Positions 36,854-47,351 are shown, counted from the stretch's first letter. The stretch is DNA of 64,000 nt from Bacteroides congonensis (GCF_900130125.1 NZ_FQXY01000011.1:744001-808000), one strand, 5' to 3'. Translations and numbers: made by a program. Notes: a model not told the origin generated them from the letters alone.

Positions 36854-38008
36854 ATGAATCCAATAGAGAACATACCGGACTTTGTAGTCTACGCATTATC
36901 AACCCCCGAAGTTCAGCCATCGGAAGAGTTAAAGCAATGGCTGGCTCAAAGCCAGGCCAATAGAGACTTGTTTGATGAACTGCTCGCATATCGCGAAGCG
37001 GAACGCCGTCTTCTTCTTCCGGCAAACATTCCGGACATAGATCTTCAATGGGAACGGGTAAAACGGAAAAATAGGCAAAAACGAATCAGATACTATTGGA
37101 CGTTCGTGGGAGTCGCAGCATCTTTACTGCTTGTTCTGTCCGTCGGCCTATATCAGATGAAAAAAAAATCTAAACTAGAATCGCAAGACATTGAAACCCA
37201 AATATCTTTGGCCGATGTCATCGACCAACCGAAAACAACCATAATCACCTACTCGGAAAACAAGTCACGTCCTATTATCCTGTCTACCCAAAAAGGGAAA
37301 ACGACAGCTATCCATACTCATGTTCTTGACTATACACAGACTTCACACACACAGGCTACAGAATTACTCACTCTCACTACCCCACGCGGTAAAAGCATCC
37401 AAGTAATACTCGACGATAGCACAAAAGTATGGTTGAACGCCGAGAGCCGTTTAAGCTATCCCTCACAATTTACCGATTCTACGCGTACTGTACATTTGGA
37501 AGGTGAAGCTTATTTCAAAGTAGCTGCCAACGCCAAATGTCCCTTCATCGTAAAACATCATGCCAACACTACGCGCGCACTGGGAACCGAGTTTAACATC
37601 CGTTCTTACACCGACGAAAAAAAACATGTTACTTTAATCGAAGGGAAAGTACTTCTGACAGATACGCTGTCTCTTCAAAAAGAGATTCTTCTGCCCGGTC
37701 AGGACGCCGAATATGACTCTGACTCCAAAATGACTATTAAAAAAGTGAACCCTTATGAATTTACAGCCTGGAAAGAAGATTTGTTTTATTTCGAACAGAC
37801 CGACTTGCTAAGTCTCATGAAAGTTTTAGGAAGATGGTACAACACTACAATCGTTTTCAAAGACGAAGACATCAAACAATATCGATTCACTTTCTGGGCC
37901 AAACGTTCGGACAACTTGAAAACAACCTTATCGATGCTCAACCAAATGGGGACTGTGCAGATCCGTATAAACTCACAGGAAAACACTGTCTTGGTGAGTA
38001 AACGATAA
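36854..38008 (+). CDS. FecR-type anti-sigma factor
   Basis: A 384-residue inner-membrane protein. The cytoplasmic N-terminus (about 1-75) is acidic/helical, one membrane segment lies at about 80-100 (FVGVAASLLLVLSVGLY), and a periplasmic FecR domain follows at about 175-285 (TTPRGKSIQVILDDSTKVWLNAES, VHLEGEAYFKVA, LGTEFNIRSY). A C-terminal DUF4974/STN-like domain occupies about 305-384. In this family the periplasmic part contacts the STN domain of the TonB-dependent transporter and relays ligand occupancy to the sigma factor. The STN-bearing SusC at 38359 is the expected partner. Confidence 0.95.
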   Translation: MNPIENIPDFVVYALSTPEVQPSEELKQWLAQSQANRDLFDELLAYREAERRLLLPANIPDIDLQWERVKRKNRQKRIRYYWTFVGVAASLLLVLSVGLYQMKKKSKLESQDIETQISLADVIDQPKTTIITYSENKSRPIILSTQKGKTTAIHTHVLDYTQTSHTQATELLTLTTPRGKSIQVILDDSTKVWLNAESRLSYPSQFTDSTRTVHLEGEAYFKVAANAKCPFIVKHHANTTRALGTEFNIRSYTDEKKHVTLIEGKVLLTDTLSLQKEILLPGQDAEYDSDSKMTIKKVNPYEFTAWKEDLFYFEQTDLLSLMKVLGRWYNTTIVFKDEDIKQYRFTFWAKRSDNLKTTLSMLNQMGTVQIRINSQENTVLVSKR

Positions 38009-38358
38009 AATAGAACCTTCTTGAAGAAAATAAAACAGGTTCTTACATGGTTGTTTCACGTTGTCTGAAATGGCTCCTTATTATATTCTTTCCAAATGAG
38101 ATTGCCTGGAATTAGTTAAAAATGCCAACATCCGCATCGGAATGTAGGCTCCTCTTTCGTCTTCCTATTTTGCATTAACAGTTTACATCTTACAAGAAAT
38201 ATATAAAGTTGCGGAATGAAGGTAAAAATGCGATTTTAAAACAAAAAGCACCTAAAAAGTAACTTTTCTTTTTCTAGTTGTCACCCATCGGTGTTGATTT
38301 TACGATATACATATAGAATATTAAAGATTTTCTATAATACGTTAAATCAATAAAAGTT
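38009..38358 (+). promoter_or_regulatory. Control region between fecR-type gene and susC
   Basis: 350 bp with no supported gene. It contains no convincing TAnnTTTG housekeeping promoter, which fits transcription of the downstream susC by the ECF sigma factor. The exact ECF promoter cannot be named by eye. The last 60 bp are AT-rich leader sequence. I see no long inverted repeat. Confidence 0.35.
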
Positions 38359-41300
38359 ATGAAAAAGATGAAGTTCGCTTTGATGTTCATGCTGCTATTA
38401 TGTACGCTACAGCAGATATGGGCACAGGACAAGAAAATCTCCTTTGATTTTCAGAATGAACCCATGCCTTCTGCTCTAAAAAAGATAGCGCAGACCTACA
38501 ATCAGAAGATCAGTTTTAGCCACGAAGACATATCGCCTTACAAAGCGAACGCTTCCGTGCGTGCAAAGGATGTACAAGATGCCTTGCGGCAGACTCTCGA
38601 AGGCACTCCTCTGCTTTTCAAAGAAAGAGGTGAATTCATAACCATATTTTTAGACCCTACGTCAACCGAAGCCCGTAAGAGGAAAAACCTCTGTGCCATC
38701 ACCGGAAGTGTACACGATGAACTGGATGACCCTTTGCCCGGTGCAACGGTGACCGTCACTCACGAGTCACAGCAATGGGGAAGTTCGACTGATATAGATG
38801 GAAACTTCACTGTTTACGTTCCCCGTCCCATTATTGAAAAGGAGAAATGCTTCATCCAGGCAAGTTTTATCGGATTCAAGAAAGAACGTTTGGCGATAAA
38901 TCCCCAGAAACTGAACATCAAGTTAGTGCTGCAAGCCTCATCCAACGAAATCAATGAAGTGGTAATCACCGGATACGGTAACATCGATGCACGCAAAAAT
39001 ACGAGTGCCATTACATCATTGAAGATGGATGATATCCTGATGCCTGGTATGACTTCGATCGAACAAGCACTTGAAGGACGAGTACCTGACATGATATTCA
39101 TGGCAAACTCGGGTGAAGTAGGTGCTACAGCCCGTATGCGTATCCGCGGGACATCAACTTTGGTGGGTAACCGCGAACCGCTGTGGGTATTAGATGGAAT
39201 TCCTCTTACGGATCCGGTAGACGTGACTACAGAACAACTCAACGATCCCGACTACATTAACTATATCGGTAATGCCATTTCGGGAATCAACCCGCAGGAC
39301 ATTGAACGTATTGATGTTCTGAAAGATGCCGCTGCCACCGCCCTGTATGGTACAAGAGCTGCCAATGGAGTCATTGTCATCACCACTAAAAAAGGACATA
39401 TCGGAGCACCCAGCATCAATTATTCGGCAGAATTGAAGATCATTGCACGCCCCCGCTACACCGACCACAACATCAACCTGATGAACTCGCAAGAACGCAT
39501 ACAGTTCGGCAAGGATTTGTGCGACCTTCACTATGCATTCCCTTCCAACATGAGCATGGTGGGTTATGAAGGTGCCTACTATGACTACATCAAAGGAAAT
39601 ACCACCTTCGACGAATTTCAAAACCAGGTGCGCTGGTTTGAGAATGTCAATACCGACTGGTTCAAAATTCTGGCACATGATGCATTGACCCACAATCACA
39701 CTTTAAGCGTATCAGGCGGTAACAAAAGTACACGATACTACGCCTCTTTGGGATACACTAGCGAAGATGCCGTGGTACGCACCCAATATAACGACCGCTA
39801 CACAGGAACGTTGAATCTGCAAAGCACCATCAACAAGTCATTCCAAGTCAACTTCCGCATGAACGGAAACATCGCGAAGAAGAACTATCTGCCCAGCGAA
39901 ATCGATGCCTTGGGATATGCCTACAACACCACTCGTGCACTACCTTGCTACAACCCCGACGGTTCACTCTACTATTACAAGCGTCATGCCTACAACATGG
40001 ATCGTAAGGAAGACTCCTCCTATAAATACAATTACAACATCATCAACGAGATGAACAATATGTCGCAGACGTACGATTCCAACCAGCTCATTACAGCACT
40101 GGACTTGCAATACCGTTACGAACAGATTTTGGACGCAACCATGACCATGTCCTATCAACGCAGCGCAAGTACCACGGAGACATGGTATGGCGAAAAGACA
40201 AACTACGTGGCACATCTGAAGAACGGGGAATTGGAAGACACTCCGCTGAAAGGTGACGACGGTAAGTGTGCCTTGCCATACGGAGGAGTCTTGAATACAA
40301 GTAACAACATCACCGATAACATCACATTCCGCGCACAAGCTAATTATCACCAAGGAGTGGGAGCCAACCAAAAACATCTGTTGAGTGCCAGCTTGGGATA
40401 CGAAGTCAGTACATACAAAAACAAAGGCTTCACCGATCAGACACGCGGATACTTTAAAGACAGAGGTATGAAATATCTTGAAGAAATGACGTTGGAAGAA
40501 ATACTTCAATACCCCGATTATGCTCAATGGACTATACAACCCCATCGCACCGTACAATCAACGAAGACAAACAAGATAAGCGGATACCTTACAATGACAT
40601 ATAGCTACGACAACTATTTCACCGTCAACATGAACGGACGTTTCGACGCCTCCAACAAATTCGGAAGTCGCAGCAACGAAAAGTTCCTTCCGATTTGGTC
40701 TGTTTCAGGGATGTTCAATATTAAAGAGACTTTGTGCAAGGAGTTTGAAGCAGCCGATGAAATGCGTCTCCGCTTCTCATATGGTAAAACAGGTAATATG
40801 GTAGACGGACAAACACCGAACTTGCTTCTCCGACAAGGAAGTACGAACTACTATTTCGGTGAGAACTATGCAAAGGTTTACGCATATCCAAATCCCAACC
40901 TACGCTGGGAACAAACCGACGAGTACAACTTGGGATTCGACCTGTCATTCTTCCAAAACCGCTTGACAATAGGCTCTGACATCTATTACAAGAAGACTAA
41001 GGACGCATTTACTACTGTGCCGGTGTCTACCGTCAACGGTCTGTCCGCATATGTCATGAACGGTGGAAACATCACTAACAAGGGATTCAGTATTTACCTC
41101 TCCGGTTATCCCATCCGCAATGAGGATTGGCAGTGGTACCTGTCGACAAACTATTCTCTGCGTAAGAACACAGTAAACAACGACGTTATCAACAATTATA
41201 AAATAGACGACTATCTGAACGGAACGGCCATTGTGGGCGGTGAATCCATTGGCACATTTTATTCTTACGAGTTCCTCGGATTGAACCCTATTAATGGTGT

Positions 41301-41976
41301 GCCGGTGTTCGACGATTATAGTGACCGCCGCCACCTGTTGGAAAACAAGAGCTTGGAAGACATCGTAAAAACAGTACTTGTAAAGAGTGGAACACGTGAA
41401 CCGAAATTCAACGGTTCACTATATAGCACGCTGACGTGGAAGCAACTTTCGCTCAGTACCAACTTTACCTACAACTTGGGAAACAAGATTCGCAAGTTCG
41501 CCCTTTATTCGGACATCATGAAGGGAGTCTCTTCTGAAAACAACGTACGCAAAGAGTTTATCAACAGATGGCGCGTCCCGGGCGACGAGTACAAAACAGT
41601 CTATCCGTCACTGATTAGTCCGTCCGATCCCCAATATTCCAATTATATCAACCATTACAGTGCGCAAGGAGGAAGTCTCTCGAACATCCCCAAGTATGCC
41701 AATAACCTTTGGAGTATGTACGACTACTCGAACATCCGGGTGGTATCAGGCAGCTATTTCAGACTTTCGTCACTGACATTACGCTACCGCTTTACACCGA
41801 AGATGTTACAGAAGACTCCGTTCAAGACGGCCAGCATCAATTTCTCTACCAACAACGTATTTACCATCTGTTCGAAAGAGCTGGACGGACAAGACCCGAG
41901 CCAGAGTGGATTCTCTGCCACAACCGCTCTTTCCATACGTCCGTCATACACCATGGGAGTACAGGTATCATTCTAA
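38359..41976 (+). CDS. SusC/RagA-like TonB-dependent transporter with STN domain
   Basis: A 1205-residue transporter. Signal peptide 1-22, STN (secretin/TonB short N-terminal) domain about 30-100 (ISFDFQNEPMPSALKKIAQT), CarboxypepD_reg domain about 112-195 (ITGSVHDELDDPLPGATVTV), SusC motif NEVVITGYGN, plug with LWVLDGIPLTDPVD and ATALYGTRAANGVIVITTKKG, and a barrel ending VQVSF. The STN domain links it to the FecR/ECF pair upstream. The genes after its SusD encode peptidase- and thioredoxin-type proteins rather than glycosidases, so peptide or protein-fragment import, as for RagA of Porphyromonas, is the more likely role. Confidence 0.96.
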   Translation: MKKMKFALMFMLLLCTLQQIWAQDKKISFDFQNEPMPSALKKIAQTYNQKISFSHEDISPYKANASVRAKDVQDALRQTLEGTPLLFKERGEFITIFLDPTSTEARKRKNLCAITGSVHDELDDPLPGATVTVTHESQQWGSSTDIDGNFTVYVPRPIIEKEKCFIQASFIGFKKERLAINPQKLNIKLVLQASSNEINEVVITGYGNIDARKNTSAITSLKMDDILMPGMTSIEQALEGRVPDMIFMANSGEVGATARMRIRGTSTLVGNREPLWVLDGIPLTDPVDVTTEQLNDPDYINYIGNAISGINPQDIERIDVLKDAAATALYGTRAANGVIVITTKKGHIGAPSINYSAELKIIARPRYTDHNINLMNSQERIQFGKDLCDLHYAFPSNMSMVGYEGAYYDYIKGNTTFDEFQNQVRWFENVNTDWFKILAHDALTHNHTLSVSGGNKSTRYYASLGYTSEDAVVRTQYNDRYTGTLNLQSTINKSFQVNFRMNGNIAKKNYLPSEIDALGYAYNTTRALPCYNPDGSLYYYKRHAYNMDRKEDSSYKYNYNIINEMNNMSQTYDSNQLITALDLQYRYEQILDATMTMSYQRSASTTETWYGEKTNYVAHLKNGELEDTPLKGDDGKCALPYGGVLNTSNNITDNITFRAQANYHQGVGANQKHLLSASLGYEVSTYKNKGFTDQTRGYFKDRGMKYLEEMTLEEILQYPDYAQWTIQPHRTVQSTKTNKISGYLTMTYSYDNYFTVNMNGRFDASNKFGSRSNEKFLPIWSVSGMFNIKETLCKEFEAADEMRLRFSYGKTGNMVDGQTPNLLLRQGSTNYYFGENYAKVYAYPNPNLRWEQTDEYNLGFDLSFFQNRLTIGSDIYYKKTKDAFTTVPVSTVNGLSAYVMNGGNITNKGFSIYLSGYPIRNEDWQWYLSTNYSLRKNTVNNDVINNYKIDDYLNGTAIVGGESIGTFYSYEFLGLNPINGVPVFDDYSDRRHLLENKSLEDIVKTVLVKSGTREPKFNGSLYSTLTWKQLSLSTNFTYNLGNKIRKFALYSDIMKGVSSENNVRKEFINRWRVPGDEYKTVYPSLISPSDPQYSNYINHYSAQGGSLSNIPKYANNLWSMYDYSNIRVVSGSYFRLSSLTLRYRFTPKMLQKTPFKTASINFSTNNVFTICSKELDGQDPSQSGFSATTALSIRPSYTMGVQVSF

Positions 41977-41998
41977 TCATTAAAAAAGAAGAACAATC

Positions 41999-43609
41999 AT
42001 GAAACTGAAACAAAAAGCAGCAAATATCATAAAGGCCTGTCTATTGACGGCTACTTTCTGCGGATGCAGCGATTTTCTCAGCGAGTATTCGCAAGACATG
42101 GTAATCCCTAAAAACGTGCAGCAACTGGACGAACTCCTGATTGGAGACGTCTATATGCAGAGCAACAAAATGGAATATGGTATGAACAACCAGTCATGCC
42201 AGTTTTTCAACCTGCTGGATGACGATATCAACACCGTAGGGACGAGCCTTACAGGCAGAATAGGTCACCCTTATTATAACTATGCAGTCAACTCAATGTA
42301 TGGATACTATGCGTGGCAACAAGACGTACGATACAACTATCAGGCCAAAAACTATAGCAACGACAATGCTACATGGAACGACATGTATCGCCGAATCAGC
42401 ATCGTCAACATCATTTTGGATGAAATAGAGTCGTTGCCTCACAAAACGGATCAAGACTATGCTGACTACCTACGGGTGAAAGGAGAGGCCTTCTTCCTTC
42501 GCGGACAATTCTATTTTGTCCTTGCCAATCTGTATGGAGATGCATACAGCCCGTCAACCTGCGCATCCAAGTTGTGCGTGCCCTTGAAGCTCAGTGCCCA
42601 CGTGGAATACGACAAGGATGCCGATCGGCAATTTGAGCGCGAAAGCGTGAAACGCATTTATGAACAAATCGTTTCCGACTTGAAAGAGTCTACCCGCCTG
42701 TTGACGGAAAGTCCGCAGAAAAACCATCACCTACTGCATCGTGCCAGTTGGGAGGCTGCTTCGCTACTGCTGAGCCGTGTCTATCTTTTTATGCAAGACT
42801 GGCCGAATGCAGAAATTGAAGCCGAAAAGGTGATGAATAGTCGACTTTTCTCCTTAGCACCGACTTCCAACTTCAGTAATGAAACTCCCTTTTTGACCAC
42901 TACTAATCCTGAGATCATCTTCTCGCAAGGTTCCAATCCGATCTGTTGCCGCTCCGATTGGTCGGTGACAGGACAATACGGTGACTATTGCGTGACAAAC
43001 GAGCTCTATTCCATGTTCGACGACAACGACGTGCGTAAAACGACCTTCTTTGCGAAAAGACGAAATACTGTGGAGCCTCAAAACGACAGTATCGGGCTCT
43101 ACAAGAAATATGAAAGGGGAATAGAGTACAGCCATATATCGGATGCCCTCATGTTGCGTATGGCCGAGGCGTATCTGAATTACGCGGAAGCCTGTGCCAT
43201 GCAACCCACCAAGGCAGACAAAGCCAATTCAACACTGAACACATTACGTTCTCAGCGTATCACATCGTATGCACCCCAGACATACAGTGGTGAACAATTG
43301 GTACAGGAAATACGCAATGAACGTCGGAAAGAGCTCTGCTTTGAAGGAAAACGCTGGTTCGACCTGCGCAGGTATGCCGTATGCGAACAGTATCCTTATT
43401 CGCGCAACATCATTCATGCGTATGCAGTTTACAACGATAACTTCTCTTTCGCTACAACCGAATACTACCTGCTTCCGGCAGGAGACCCGGCGTACACCTT
43501 CAGCCTCCCACGGAAAGTGATAGAATTTGATAAGGTGCCCATGCCCGACAATCCGCGCAACAAACGGGAACCGCTCGAAAATGAAGATGAAGATAAAAAA
43601 ACTGAGTAA
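41999..43609 (+). CDS. SusD/RagB-like lipoprotein
   Basis: A 536-residue lipoprotein with signal sequence ending FCGC. SusD-type features: MYRRISIVNIILDEIESLPH, VKGEAFFLRGQFYFVLANLYGDAYSP, LRMAEAYLNYAEACAMQ and RNERRKELCFEGKRWFDLRRY. The C-terminus is an unusual acidic/basic tail (NEDEDKKTE). It lies 22 bp after susC and forms its surface lid. The sequence before the first helix (MVIPKNVQQLDELLIGD) is typical of SusD proteins found beside metallopeptidase-like lipoproteins. Confidence 0.94.
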   Translation: MKLKQKAANIIKACLLTATFCGCSDFLSEYSQDMVIPKNVQQLDELLIGDVYMQSNKMEYGMNNQSCQFFNLLDDDINTVGTSLTGRIGHPYYNYAVNSMYGYYAWQQDVRYNYQAKNYSNDNATWNDMYRRISIVNIILDEIESLPHKTDQDYADYLRVKGEAFFLRGQFYFVLANLYGDAYSPSTCASKLCVPLKLSAHVEYDKDADRQFERESVKRIYEQIVSDLKESTRLLTESPQKNHHLLHRASWEAASLLLSRVYLFMQDWPNAEIEAEKVMNSRLFSLAPTSNFSNETPFLTTTNPEIIFSQGSNPICCRSDWSVTGQYGDYCVTNELYSMFDDNDVRKTTFFAKRRNTVEPQNDSIGLYKKYERGIEYSHISDALMLRMAEAYLNYAEACAMQPTKADKANSTLNTLRSQRITSYAPQTYSGEQLVQEIRNERRKELCFEGKRWFDLRRYAVCEQYPYSRNIIHAYAVYNDNFSFATTEYYLLPAGDPAYTFSLPRKVIEFDKVPMPDNPRNKREPLENEDEDKKTE

Positions 43610-43631
43610 GAATAAAGTATCATTATATTAA

Positions 43632-44696
43632 ATGACAAAAGATATGAAACACGTTATTATTTTATTAATCGCCCTTGTTTGTGTGACATCTTGCTCGAAG
43701 GAAGATGCAATAGACAAACAGACCGTTTTGGAAAACGTGTACACTATTGAGGATGACCCCAATGACCCCGTACAGCATAAACGGTATCAGATATATCAAA
43801 CATACCAAGTACCTGTATATTTCAATGACACCATCAGCGTCAAGGAAATCGGTACAGACTGGTACGGAAATCCGGTGAAACGATACGAAACGCTTGATCT
43901 GAATTGGGGGTTCGACTCGTATACCACTTCTATAAAGTATAAATATGATTACCTTCAAACTGAAGAAGACAAACTGAATGCATTGAATTTTGCTGAGCAG
44001 TATCTTCAACTGTGCAGCAGGTCGATGCGTCCCTTCAGTATCATACTTGCCGATAACCTGACATCCACATCAACCTCGCTGGTTATACCGGACAATTATT
44101 ATGTGGGGTTACGTACACTTGTTTTGTTCGGTATTGCAGATATCACCGACCCCGATGAAATCATGAATACTTCACAAGCCGTCATAGGTAATATGCTTAT
44201 ACAGAAAATATCCGGAAACGAAACAATAGTAGATCAATTTGGAGCGGTATCCGGAAAGCTACAAGCGTATTATAAGATTTGGGGAACGGAGCTCGATTGT
44301 ACAGATGTTATGAGTTGTACTAGAAAATACGGTATGAATGTAAACAACTTGTACGAGGAAGCTCCTTATGTACTATTTTATAACAAGTGGGATAAGAAGG
44401 AATACACATTCATGGAATACGTCGAGAAGTACAATCTGGCAACTAAGGAAGAAGTAGATGCCGATCGTAAACTATACTTGCAAGATATCGGACGCTATGG
44501 TTTCATCCGCGGATGGAGTGGCGGTGGGGTGATGTCTCCTCAGAATGCGAAGGAAGACTTGGGATATTTTGTTTTGGCCATTGTGGCTTTGGGTAAAGAT
44601 AGATTCGCCGAACGATACGGAGCCTCTCCACTCGTCATGACGAAATTCAACATACTCTACGACTATATCACCATCGACCTGAATGTAGAACTTTAA
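43632..44696 (+). CDS. Metallopeptidase-like lipoprotein lacking the HExxH motif
   Basis: 354 residues, or 350 from the second ATG (43644), which gives a better lipoprotein signal ending VTSC. The C-terminal third (GFIRGWSGGGVMSPQNAKEDLGYF ... PLVMTKFNILYDYITIDL) closely follows the SusD-associated zinc metallohydrolase lipoprotein family, where GF..spYA...ED and a final K-dYl pattern are seen. Where that family has HEFxHIL, this protein reads AVIGNML (from residue 183), so both zinc His and the catalytic Glu are gone. It is probably a non-catalytic binding protein derived from a peptidase. Assignment rests on the flanking motifs and gene order. Confidence 0.65.
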   Translation: MTKDMKHVIILLIALVCVTSCSKEDAIDKQTVLENVYTIEDDPNDPVQHKRYQIYQTYQVPVYFNDTISVKEIGTDWYGNPVKRYETLDLNWGFDSYTTSIKYKYDYLQTEEDKLNALNFAEQYLQLCSRSMRPFSIILADNLTSTSTSLVIPDNYYVGLRTLVLFGIADITDPDEIMNTSQAVIGNMLIQKISGNETIVDQFGAVSGKLQAYYKIWGTELDCTDVMSCTRKYGMNVNNLYEEAPYVLFYNKWDKKEYTFMEYVEKYNLATKEEVDADRKLYLQDIGRYGFIRGWSGGGVMSPQNAKEDLGYFVLAIVALGKDRFAERYGASPLVMTKFNILYDYITIDLNVEL

Positions 44697-44710
44697 AAAG
44701 AAGTAAAACG

Positions 44711-45772
44711 ATGAAGAAATTACTATTTATATTGTTATCATGTACCCTGTTCGGCATAGCTATGTCATGTAGTGACGATGATGAACAACCCATCGTAAAG
44801 TTCGATAGTAGCTTAGTTACTCCTGTCGAAGATTTTACAGATCCGCGTGACCAAAAGGTGTATCCGTGTGTCCGGATTGGCAATCAAATATGGATGACTC
44901 GAAATCTGTGTTATCAAGTACCGTGCAACTCATTCAAAGGATGCTTTACTTGGGGCGAAGCACATCCGGATTTGGATAGAATTAAAGTCGAACCTGAAGT
45001 GACGCCTACCGACGAGCAGTTTATTACAATTGTTACGGAGGTCGCCAACGATCCGCAACACAACGGTTGGTCGGGTGCAGGTGGATTATTTGTCCAATAT
45101 ATCCCTATGTTTATAACATATTATGGTATGGGACAAAGCGATATTATCGGTATGTTGAAGGCCGGTGCTCTCGGAGTGAACCCGGAAGTAGAGCCTCTTT
45201 TTGCCCAGGCGGTCGAAAGAAAAGTAGGAGACTTCAAAGAAACCGAAGAGGAAAGAATAAAGAATACATTTGAATTCCAATTTGAGTATGGTCAACAACT
45301 CTTCCAAGAAACCGAAGAGGAAAACGACCGTTACTCGGAGAAATACGGAATGCTTTATTCCTACGATGCTGCCTTGGTGGCTGTGCCCGAAGGTTGGCGA
45401 CTGCCCAGCGACGAAGACTGGCTGAAGCTGGAAATGACATTGGGCATGAATCCTGCCGAAGCAGAACAATTTGACGCATGGCGAGGAAAAGGAGTGGCAA
45501 CACTGATGAACGAAAACGGAGAGAGCGGGCTCAACCTGCAAAGAGGAGGAGCCAATGTATACGTCGAATTCAACGAAGAGAAGTACCTCAACAAAGGAGA
45601 AAACGGATACTATTGGTCGTCAACCAAATATCAGGAGAACGACTCTACCGAGATAGCCGTATTCCGTATGTCGGCATTTTACTCCGACAAGATATGGAGA
45701 GGCAGCAGCCGGATTAGTACAGGAATGCGCGATGTGCTGTACAGTGTGCGTTGCGTGAAAGATGTTCAATAA
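44711..45772 (+). CDS. FISUMP-domain lipoprotein
   Basis: A 353-residue lipoprotein (signal ending AMSC followed by acidic residues). It has the Fibrobacter succinogenes major paralogous (FISUMP) fold: DQKVYPCVRIGNQIWMTRNL, FTWGEA, VPEGWRLPSDEDWLKLE, GYYWSSTKY and VRCVKD at the end. The typical FISUMP block is interrupted by an insertion of about 100 residues (about 95-205) with two ETEEE-type repeats. The domain is usually displayed at the cell surface and may bind polymer or protein. It lies 14 bp after the metallopeptidase-like gene in the same operon. Confidence 0.85.
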   Translation: MKKLLFILLSCTLFGIAMSCSDDDEQPIVKFDSSLVTPVEDFTDPRDQKVYPCVRIGNQIWMTRNLCYQVPCNSFKGCFTWGEAHPDLDRIKVEPEVTPTDEQFITIVTEVANDPQHNGWSGAGGLFVQYIPMFITYYGMGQSDIIGMLKAGALGVNPEVEPLFAQAVERKVGDFKETEEERIKNTFEFQFEYGQQLFQETEEENDRYSEKYGMLYSYDAALVAVPEGWRLPSDEDWLKLEMTLGMNPAEAEQFDAWRGKGVATLMNENGESGLNLQRGGANVYVEFNEEKYLNKGENGYYWSSTKYQENDSTEIAVFRMSAFYSDKIWRGSSRISTGMRDVLYSVRCVKDVQ

Positions 45773-45841
45773 GGAAGCATCTTTGTCTTTAATTATCAAT
45801 AAATTAAATTTTAAATATCAATAGATTAAAAATAGTCACTT

Positions 45842-47320
45842 ATGAAACTGAATTTCGGAAATATTTTTATGGCTGTCATCCTTCTGATGATATGCCCTTT
45901 TAACAACAGCCGTGCACAACAAGCCGAAAGCGTATATGGCGATGCTGTCAAGGCGGACGTTAAGATGAACTATGTATACACCATGGAGGAAGCTTTCAAA
46001 AAAGCGCGTGAATTGAATAAGCCTATATTCTTCAACTGTTTTGCCGACTGGGCGATGCCTTGTCATCTGATGAACAAAGCGGTGTTTTCTGACCGTGAGT
46101 TCTGCGATTATATGGACAAACACTTTGTCAACCTATTTATCGATGTCACGCAGGGAGAGAACACGGATATTGCCAAGAAATACGGTGTACAGTATTTTGC
46201 CCATTTTCTGGTTCTCGACTCCGAGGGCAACGTACTTCTCCGCATCGTGGGAGGAAGAGAGAAGGAGGAGATGAAAGCGGCTGTGTCGCTGGCTCTGAAT
46301 CCGAAGACTACGCTGCCGGGAGCCGAAAAAATCTATCAAAGCGGAAAACGGGGAAAGAAAGAGATGCTTAATTACCTCACCGTGCTCGAATTGGCCAACG
46401 AGAACAAGAAATTCATGGAAATCAACAAGGAATACATCCTTATGCTGAAGCCGAGGGAGTATTCCCGCAAGGAGAACTGGGTGGCTTTCAGCTCTACTAT
46501 CAGCAGTAGAGAGAGTGAGAACTTCGCCTATCTGATTGCTCATAAAGAAGAATTTGTTAAAGCCAACGGAGCGAAGAAAGTCAACTCACTTATCGAAGGC
46601 CTATACTATTGGGATGTCATGAACTATGCAATGGGAAAAACTCCTTATGATAAAATGAAGGTAATCGAACTGAATAATGACATTCAGAAAGCAGGTCTTT
46701 CGGATACCTGCAACGTTTGCCGGGTTTACCCTATCATCCATCTGCGTGGAGAACGGAAATATGATGAAATGCTGGATTACCTTACCAAAAATGCCAGCCA
46801 ATTAGGAGTCAGCAAACTGTATATCGACACGTCGCTGGAATTACCCGATATGTCGGGCGAAACCAAAGGAAAGATAATCAACTATCTGAACGCCTGCATA
46901 GAAGCACAGAAAGATGACTCGGGAATCGTGAAGCAATTGAAAGCATTCATCTACAAATTGGAACATCCTAATGGAATCATTTTCGAGAAAGGTAGCTTCG
47001 CAGAAGCAATGGCGAAGGCCAAGAAAGAAGGTAAACTCCTGTTTGTCGACTGCTACACTATTTGGTGCGGCCCGTGCAAGAGAATGTCCAACCAGGTGTT
47101 TGTACAGGAAGCTGTAGGGGCTGTCTATAACAAGAACTTCATCAACGTGAAACTGGACATGGAACAAAAAGACGGCATAGAGTTTAATAAAAAGCATCCG
47201 GTGGCCTCTTATCCCACTTTGCTGTTCATGGATGGCGACGGAAACATTGTCAAGAAAATCGCAGGTGCACAAAATGCAGACAATTTATTGAAGATTGCTT
47301 CGGAAGTGATTAAACAGTAA
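45842..47320 (+). CDS. Secreted protein with two thioredoxin-fold domains, one without its active-site pair
   Basis: 492 residues with a signal peptide ending SRAQQ. The N-terminal thioredoxin-like domain (about 45-155) reads DWAMPCHLMN: only Cys74 remains, the nucleophilic first Cys being Ala71. A helical middle (about 165-380) follows. The C-terminal thioredoxin domain (about 385-492) has an intact W-C-G-P-C (Cys409, Cys412) and the cis-Pro loop VASYPTLLF. It may reduce or hold disulfides in imported polypeptides in the periplasm, which fits a protein-acquisition locus. The asymmetry suggests one domain binds and the other reacts. Confidence 0.85.
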   Translation: MKLNFGNIFMAVILLMICPFNNSRAQQAESVYGDAVKADVKMNYVYTMEEAFKKARELNKPIFFNCFADWAMPCHLMNKAVFSDREFCDYMDKHFVNLFIDVTQGENTDIAKKYGVQYFAHFLVLDSEGNVLLRIVGGREKEEMKAAVSLALNPKTTLPGAEKIYQSGKRGKKEMLNYLTVLELANENKKFMEINKEYILMLKPREYSRKENWVAFSSTISSRESENFAYLIAHKEEFVKANGAKKVNSLIEGLYYWDVMNYAMGKTPYDKMKVIELNNDIQKAGLSDTCNVCRVYPIIHLRGERKYDEMLDYLTKNASQLGVSKLYIDTSLELPDMSGETKGKIINYLNACIEAQKDDSGIVKQLKAFIYKLEHPNGIIFEKGSFAEAMAKAKKEGKLLFVDCYTIWCGPCKRMSNQVFVQEAVGAVYNKNFINVKLDMEQKDGIEFNKKHPVASYPTLLFMDGDGNIVKKIAGAQNADNLLKIASEVIKQ

Positions 47321-47351
47321 CCCGTATTGTATACGACAAAATATAGAAAAC

